DNA from: Symsagittifera roscoffensis
Lineage: Eukaryota > Xenacoelomorpha > Acoela > Convolutidae
Assembly (NCBI RefSeq): GCF_963678635.1
Contig: NC_087064.1
Location: forward strand, 58,414,338 to 58,478,337
Reading direction: 5' to 3'
DNA length: 64,000 nucleotides
This document shows positions 12,301 to 21,300 of the stretch, piece after piece. Under the pieces are notes generated by a model, which saw nothing but the letters and a program-made list of their open reading frames with translations, did not search any database and was not told the origin of the DNA. A program made the position numbers and the translations under genes. Numbering within the stretch: position 1 is the stretch's first letter; the number at the start of each line of letters is the position of its first letter.

Positions 12301-15300
12301 TAAATTGTTACATAAGTTCAATGAGCTTTAAGGCCATTTATTTTTTCGAAATTCAAAAATTGAAGATGTCTGAAAACAAGTCGTTTCTTTTTTGTTTTCT
12401 TGCGTTAATTACTCTTTCCAACTGTTAGTTGGCTATGTTTAGCATATGTAGCTGCTGTATTCGTGACTAGTGTTAGTCGATGGTTACGCGTGGGTCGCTT
12501 AGTGGTTAGCGCGTGAGACTTAAAATCTATATATTGCAGTAGGTCGCAGATCGAATCCTAGACCTAGCCGAATTTTAACTAATTCGAGGCTCATTTCTAT
12601 TTTCTCTAATTACACTTTCTAGAGCTGCTTTTTTTCGTGCTTTCGCTAGTGTTTGCGAAGCGAAGCTTCGCCTCTGTGGTCGATTTATGCAGTTTATTTC
12701 TACCACTATAATACATGAATTAACAACGAACTACCAATTTCTCACCTGTTTTTTTAAAATAAATTTGTCAATAACTTTAATTTGAAGAGACCAGTTCTTT
12801 TTTCTTGAAAAAATAAATGATTCCAATTTATTGTAAATTTCAATTTTGAATTTTAGGTAATGGGCGAACACATGGCGGACTACTGGAACGACTCAGGGAT
12901 CATCCGGACAGGTGTTACTGAGTTTTGGGAGAGTTTCGGATATGAGAGTGGGAAGAAGTGGTGGGAGCCGGCCTCGGATGAACCCCGATTTGTGAAGCGC
13001 AGACAATTGAATATACCTCAAGCCATTCAGTGTGGTGAGTCGATGGTCGGGAAAATAGTCGATTGGCTTATAAATGGACACGCAGTGAAATTTAATTTTT
13101 ATTTTTTTAATGAATGACCATGCAGCGAAGTGTTATAACCATGCAAATGCTTTCTATGAAAATAAGAATGCGTTACAGGTCTCAGAATAGGAAAAAAAAA
13201 AAAAACATGTTTAAATAGTTTCATCGCAAAAAAAACTTATGCTGCGCACACATAAGAGCTCAGATCAAATTCCATTTGAGTCATAAGAAGACTGGTAGCT
13301 GTAGATGATTCATCCTATTTCTTCAGACATGTGTCTCAAGTGGCGTCTTCTACCAACCACCAGCTCCAGTATCGGAAAGCAGTATCCCCCCAACTGGGTC
13401 TGTCAGAACAACCCAGATGCCCAATTCAACAGGTGCAATGCCCCAGAGCAGAAGTTCTCATTTCCTCTGATAGACAGAAAGAAGCTGAACAAAGACAACT
13501 CAACTGGTGGCGGATCAACGCCCAACGAGGAGAAACCATCTCTGTCGAATTCAGCTGAGATGCCCAGTTTTGGCAGAACAATTTTGAAGAAACCGGACGT
13601 GTTGCCGCCCGTTAAGATTTTCAAACCAACTCCTTTGCCCATAATTGCGCCAACTAAATTGAACGAGACGCCAAAGTTAATAAATCAGACTCCGTTACCA
13701 TCAAAAAGAGTGAGTTAAGATGTGATTTGCGCACAAATCCATGGTTCAATATGGTACACATTTTGTATAGTCTTAAGTGTTGTTTGAATTAGTTTAAAGA
13801 ACCTGCAAATACCTAATTTTTGAAAAAAAAGTACGCTGAACAGGACGTTTAAAGATCAAACTCATATGCAAACATTTTCTCTTGAATGATATGCAGTGAA
13901 TCGCAGAAAGCAGGATTAAAACTACATTTGCGTTGTAGACTAGTGCACCCGATTCTTCGTCAAGTTCTACTAAAGTGGCCAGAAGAAAGTCACCCTCCCC
14001 GCCACCTGTCAGAGTGAAATCATCTAGTCGTGTAGTGCAACAGCAAGCTGCAGTTAAAGAGAAACAGAAACCTGTAATTCGTAGGAAAAGTCCCAGTCCA
14101 CCTCCAGCTAAGCCTAAGGTATGTGCTTTGTGCAACAAGATGGTGGAAAACCATTGAAGATGATATTGATGCTGTTCATTAGTGAGCTCCAAGATTACAT
14201 AGTGATGAGGACATAAGTCTCACAATTATGCGAGAATCTAACATTGCTTAAATCTGTGCCATCTACTTTTACACCAAATTGATCAAAGATCATAAAATTG
14301 TCAATGGCACAAAAATGTTTTTGCTTAGGCTCGTCAAGCGCGCAAATCACCTAGTCCTGAACCTCCGAAGGTAAATATTGATTCAGTCTGAAAAAGGTAT
14401 AGTAAGTAATATTGATAGAACTTCCAGATTTTTTGGTGTTTCAGCGATCACGAAGAAAGTCGCCATCACCTGAAGTTGATAAGCGAAAGGTGAAAAACTG
14501 AAGTTGACGCAATTTTAAGTTTTTACTGCCAGTTTCGTTTGGGTTTAAAAATTGTGTTTCGCGTCGAGTTTTCATAATTTTCTTCAAGTATCAGCAATTT
14601 TTCAGTTGATACGAATTTCGACGGATGATATATAAACGCTCTATATCAAGATAATATATATGTGTTGCAAAAAGCCTCATATTGCCTAGTAGGAGCAAAA
14701 TGTAAAGAATTCTACTCAGCTGAGAATCCAATTCAACTTCGGTCCGCGATAACTGAATAACTGAATTTTACCAGTTTTTTTTAACTAACTGATACGAAGC
14801 TTTTTTCTATCAAAATTCCATGTGGCGTTTCAGTCAGCTGCTTTGTTGCTGAGTACATCACCTGCGAGTAGTTCATCCCGACAGAAGAAAAAGTCCCCCT
14901 CTCCCTCACCAGAACAGACAACTAGCAAAACAAGCGCAGTTAGTTCCCTCTTCTTATTTCTTTTTATTGGCTTGTTATTATTGTACCAAATTAAACTGAA
15001 ATATTAAGAAATTATCATCATATTAACCATTATTTGCTAAATTTTTTGCTAAGTGTTGTGGTGTTTTAGCGGACATCGACTCGTGACAGAGAAACTTCAA
15101 AGAGATCAGCGGCATCAGAAGCAGACTCAGAGGACACGCAATCAGAAACCTCTGTTGGTTATAATTTTGTTGCAAAGCATAGCAAGTTTAAGATTGTTGT
15201 TTGAGGGTGACGCAACGTTTATCAGGCTGGTAGGCTAGTAAAATTGAGCAAGGAACTTGTTTAGTTCTTATAAAACTAAAAGCGCCAAATTGTTTCAAAT

Positions 15301-18300
15301 GGATGCCAACCACACAGAGGAACTTTGGCGGCCACATTTTCAATAGCTTAAAACAATTTTCAGAAATTGTATATATTTAAAATTTTTTACGTGGGTATTA
15401 TATAAATAGTGAGTAATACAAATACGAACGCGCGAAAATGAAAACCCACTTAATTGTTGACATTTTTGAAATTCATATTTTATACAGTAATGGTTGTCAA
15501 AAATAATACATGAATAGGGGGGGGGGATAGTTAACAACGTGCAAAGGGGGGGATAGTTAACAAGATCCGATATTAAAGATAGTCGTAAAACAAAATATAA
15601 TAATTACACAAGCAAAGCTTGTGTGATATTACGAGTTCTTTTTTTCCAACCTAAGTCGCAAATAGTAGTGCTTTTTGAAAGTCCTCTTTTATTGCAGAAT
15701 ATGCATAAGATCAATAACCAGCGATTAAGTACAGCCAATGCAAAGATATTAACGCAGACTATTATAGTACAAATAGCACTTTAGCTTTAAGGCATTATGG
15801 ATCTGTAGCGTAGAGGGAAGGAGACCAGCAGCAAAATAAGACGGTTCGAAACTTGGCAGGGTCTGATGTTTTCAATGAAATTTTTCGTATACTAGTTAAA
15901 ATGCGTCCGCTCTATAAATTGAGGCATGTTAGTTGGTAAGTTTCATTTTTTTCAAATTAACTGATACTGCTAATGCGTCATAATTGGCTTGCGTCACTTA
16001 ACAATTATGTAGACTCATAATTGGCGTGAGTCACTTATGAAATTTGGTAGACTCGAAGTTTTACCCATTCAGTATTTCCCAGTAGCGTTATATGTCATAT
16101 TTTTGCTTGTGTATGCGAAGTGCAACTTCGCCTCTGTGTTTAATATGTAATCTGATAATATGAAGTGTATGGTCGTTTCAGAGTCAGTCGTCCCGCAAAA
16201 CACAAGATTCGCCCTCTCCACCTAAGAAATCAGCAGCTGAGGCCAAGAAGTCAAATGTAGTATCTTCGCCGGCAGCTGCAAAACAAACAGAAAAGGTGAG
16301 ATTTTGTTAAACCATTTTTAAGGGAGCAAGAATAGACTGTTCCTGGGCTAGTATCACAAACTGCAATCAAAGTTTTGACTGCAATCAGTATTTCTAAAAA
16401 AGTTTTGAAAAAGTGCTTCCAAAACGTTTCTTTCCTTTTGCGGTTTGACTGTCGATTTTTTTAAGTTCAATTCAAATATAATTGCTTAAAGGAAGGAAAA
16501 TTACGCTCTTTAATTACGAAAGCGGAAATGGCGCGGAAAAACAGAAGAATTTCTAGTTTCAATATTGGATTTGAGTTTTGAGCTTTCCCAGCCGAATAAA
16601 AAGTTGACCTATTGTCCCACTTTTCTCTAATAAGGTTAATTTCTTAGCAAAAAAGTGTATATTACACTTACGAAAGCAAGTTTCTGGTAATCAATAAGAC
16701 GATTTTTTCCGTTAACTCTTAAGAAATTGAACTGGTCTTGTTATTGAACCTTAGCAACATCCAGTTTCTTTTCCATGTGGTCTAGAGGTAACGCGGTTGC
16801 CTTTGTACCGCATGGTCTGGGGTTTGAATACCTGCCGGAGTACCTTCGCGTTTTGTATACTTAGTGGACGCTCGGTAACTACTTGAACCTTATTTAATGT
16901 TGGTAGTTGTCTTTCTCGACTGTTTTTCTGAAGTTTAGTTTTTCTCTTTTCAAAAATATTTAATTTTTGTATAATTCGAATTTGTGGTCTTCATCATCTT
17001 TTTATCAGTTGATGGTAGTAGTGAAAACTCTTATATAAGTCGTGATATTTTTTTCTCGTTTTGTTTATAGAAATTTTTTTATAATTTGTTCACGGTTAAG
17101 TTTGATATTTTGCGGTGTGTTTTTTTATTTTATTTTCAGTTCAGTTCATTCCCTTGATTGATTTCCTCGACGATCATAAAGGTCGTGATGATTTTTTCTC
17201 GTTTTGTTTGCAGAAAAATTTTTAATTTGTTCACGTTTAAGTTTGGTATTTCGCGGTGTGTTTATTATTATTTTTTTTCAGTTCAGTTCATTTCCTTGGT
17301 TGATTTCCTCCACAATCTAAAAGCAAAATTTTAAAGGTCACGGAAAAGCTGATTGAATTCTTGTTTCGAAAGTGGTTTTTATTTCCAGATCTCCAAGCGG
17401 AATATAAAATTTACCTAATAATCCAGTTTTATCAAAGCGGCTTAGTTTCATCAAAATGTGTCAAAGATGAGCGATTTATGAAATTCAAAGAGCTTTAAGG
17501 CCGTATATTTTTTCTTTGAAATCCGAAAGTTGAAGTTAATGAAATCCGAAAGTAAAAAAATTGTCAAAAATTTTTTTATATAACTTTTCTCCAAAACAAT
17601 GATAATCAGCATTTAATCGCAAAAAAGATTCCTGTCAAAAAGTCATGCGCATGCCATTGACTAAAATCATTTAGTGAAGATTATTCTGAAAACTATTGAA
17701 AATATCCGTGAAATAAAAGTATATCGCATGTGATGCTTAGCTCCGTTTCGCCTCTGTGTCATAAATTGTTGCTGAAATTCAAAGAACTTTTAAACCATTG
17801 TTTCTTGCGCTCATTGACAGGTTTTTAATTGTCTCATGGCTATGAACACTAATAACATCGTGTAAAAATTTTTGTTGCTTTTTTAAGAGTCGCTGAAATT
17901 AGTTCGTGATGTTTTTTTTTCAGGAAAGTCTTAAAATATGTTGAAGCCCAGGTTTACTTTCGCGGTTTGAGTTTTGATTTCTTTCTAAGTTCAGTTCATT
18001 TCCTTTGTTAAAAGAAGGCAAACTCCACTATCAAGCAGTTAAAATGGAATGAAATTATCAGATTTCTCAGCGAAATATTTTTTACAAAAGTCATTCATCA
18101 ATTGCTATGGAAATTCAAAGAGCTTTGAGGCCATCTAATTTTTTTTTTGGAAATTGAAAGAGATTTTTTTTCAAAAATAAGTCAGTATTTTTTTTCTGTC
18201 AGTTGGCTATGTTTCAAGTTTTCTTGAGTAATTTTTTGCTCGAAAACAAAAATTTCAAATTAATTTTGATACTGAGAAATCTTTTTTTTTGCCAATAGCA

Positions 18301-21300
18301 AGCGATAGCAAACAGAAAAAAATGATAGCCGGCTACTCTGCACAGAATGTTCTGAACATAGTCTTAAAAAATTTAAATTTTTTTTCTTCAAATTAGTGTC
18401 GTTTTTTCGGCGCTGCTCGATATAAGGATCATAAAGAAAATCTAGAGCTGAGGCTTATTTGACAGTTATAGTAAACTAAGTAAATTAGAAAACATTTTTT
18501 AGAGACTGAAAGGGCTATAATTAACTTCTCTGAAATTTTTGGTAGACCCAGTTTTCGATTTTTTTTTCGGAACAATTTTTTCGTCTTGAAGCCTTTCGTC
18601 CAGTCTTTTTGTCGGCTAGCTTGCTATGCTTTGATTGTGATGTATCGCAAGTGGTGCGAAGTTGAAGTGGCCGGTAGTAAAAAAAAAGTTTCGTTGAAAT
18701 TAGAATATCGACCAAAAGGGTATATTAAGATATTTCACCCGTCTCCATGTGATGTTTATTCGTCTTCGTTTTGAGAAAATCTGAAGACCAAGTTGCTTAG
18801 CCCATTCTGTGACCAGAACAATAAACCAACGCATAGACTTGTGTTTCAATAGTTTCTGTAACTGAATATTAGATAAGGTTTCATGTGGTCGGCTTTTTCA
18901 AGTATACCTTATGGGTACCACAGTTGTAATTGTAATGAAGTTTGTGGGTGGGTTTTAGACAGCGAGTACCTCTGAAGAAGCAGTAGATGATTCATTTGAG
19001 CCCTCTGTTGGATCTGAAGTGGAGGTGTCGTTTGGTGGAAATAAATGGATGGAGGCCAATGTGTTGGAGATACACTCCAGGACTAGAAAACTCAAAGTGC
19101 AATTCTCACAGAAGTCAATCCCAGACAAGTGGTGAGAGCAAGACGTCTCATTAGTTGAGATACTCTTTTTAACTTCCGTGCCGCGAGCAAACAGAAGTAA
19201 TATGCTATACACAGTGAAGTTAAAATGTTGTACATGAACAAATTTTGAGGGTTGTTCGGTCGGTGGTAAAAATGACAGTTGTTTTCTGATGAAAAATTGG
19301 AATAAACCCAAAGTCTGAAGGTTCGTGTATTGTCTTATTGGACCGATTTTCAATTTGTGAAAGTTCGATAGAAAATAATCGCGTTGAAATCTTTTCAGGG
19401 TTCTTCCGAATGAAGTTCGCAAACCTATCAAAGAAGAAATCGTTACTCCTCAGCCCTCCAAAATCAAAGAAAGAAACTCGACCCCTAGCTCGTCAACAAA
19501 GCCAGCAGCGTCTAAACAAGCAGCTAGCGTTGAAAAATCCCAAGCGAAAATGTCCTCGGATAAAATAAATGGCGAAAAAAGCCACGAGGAAGATTCAACT
19601 ACCTCCACAGTGCAGAGAAGTGTTATGTCAGCTCATGAGTCAGCGGACACAGCTAAAATAGTTTCCGTGCTCAAGTAAGATTAGACTTATAAATGCAGTT
19701 ATCACAGCATTTTTTTACGACATTAACACAGCGTTTTTTCAACATTGGATCGATATGAAAAAGGAAGGTATTAATATTGGACTGGCCAAAACGAAGCCGT
19801 TTCATTTCAATTACCCTCAAACTGATCCTTGTCTCTATTGCTGTTATCTCCACGTAACTTAAACTTAAGCAAGATTTGGTTTCACCCTTGTATTAGGACT
19901 GGTTTCATTAACAGTTTTGGTGTATGATATCAAAATTTGGATAGCAAGTGTTCGATTTTATCTGAAGTAAAAAAAATAATTTCGGATTATGAAAATTAAG
20001 TGTGTTACAGGAGTATGTTGAAGCACTTTTGTCCGCCTGGTTGGTCCGAAACTTCCGACATAGCCTCTCTGACTCGCACTCAGCTGACCGAATTCCCACT
20101 GGACCTATTCTATAAGCAGTATGAAGATGGGCTGCGGGAGCTGATGAAGCGACAGGTGCAGAAGAAACTGGACCAGGAGTGGAATAAGATGAAGACTGAG
20201 TTGGAAGCAGAGACGACGCCTATTATCACAGCATGTAAAAACCTAATGAAGAAACTATTTCCAGAGGTTAGTAGTATCCTTAAATGCTGAGCATGATATG
20301 ATTCCCGAGATAATAAATTCGATCCCAGTGTGCTAATGTTTCATAAGAAGAGACGAAAAAGGGCTTTACGTTTTAGGATATCCTTTTTTAGGATATCTTT
20401 GTAGAGCTTGTTATTTCTGTTTAAGAGTCGATGAACGTAGTTCAGATTCTTATATTGGTCGAAATGTTGTTTTTTCTTTTTTGGTAAGTCTTAAAATGCT
20501 CTAATAAAAAAGAAGCGCATAAGGGCTTTAACTGAACTCATGCTTGAAAAGCTTTAGGTATATATGCACTTTTTGAGTTCAGTTCAAGTTCATTTGGTAG
20601 AAGTTAGGAAAAGTGCACTCTCCAGTTATGAAAGCTGAAATGGCGCAAAAAAAAACGTGATCGATTTCTAGTTTCGAAAGTGGAATTTAATTTTGAGATT
20701 TCCCAGCCGAATAAAACCCTTTCCAATAATACAGTTTTCTCAAATTGGGTTTATTTTATCAAAAAAAGTACCAAGAAGTTACTATAGCTTAGTAAATATT
20801 ACATTTGGCTTAATATGCACTGTTAAAAAGACCAACTCATCGCGAAGTCAAAAATGTAAGCTGAAATCCGAAAAGTACTATGGAGTTGTTTAAGTAAACA
20901 AAAAGGAATGCCAGGTCGAGCCGATAATCGGAGTGGGGCAAGGGAGAAAGATAGTTTTTTATATTTGCCTCTTTTCAAGAGTAATGAACGTAGTGAGTAC
21001 TCGTATATAGGTCTTGCTGATTTTTTTTCAGGAAAAAGATTTAAATTCTGTTCACGCTCAGTTTTGATTTTTCGCGGTTTGACTTGTGATTACTTCTTAA
21101 GTTCAGTGCATTTCTATTGTTTAAGGCAAGCTCCGCTATCGAACAGCAAAATAGTAATGGTCACGAGAAACGTGATCGACTCTAAGTTCGAAAATGGAAA
21201 TCAATTATCAGATTTCCCAGCGAAATAAAAGTTTTACCTATTGATCCAGTTTTCTCAAATTGGGTTTATTTAAACAAAAAAGGGTTCATAATAAATTGTT

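Larger units (their letters stand above)
11480..12856 (+). other. MORC2 intron with direct repeats and a composite SINE-like insertion
   Basis: A 38-bp sequence beginning gtaaatcgtagtactatttc occurs at 11493 and again at 11813. Downstream, 12030-12682 is a composite of a box B-like ggttcgaacctgg (12094), a DR1 copy (12135-12442) and a tRNA-like head with tail (12486-12682). Confidence 0.7.

Noticed and set aside
1941-16841. Functional tRNA genes
   Set aside because: Box A and box B are present, but acceptor stems do not pair and unrelated shared tails follow. These are SINE heads.
18955-19431. Minus-strand 158-codon ORF
   Set aside because: It is antisense to the MORC2 chromo-like exon and runs across confirmed splice sites without any domain.
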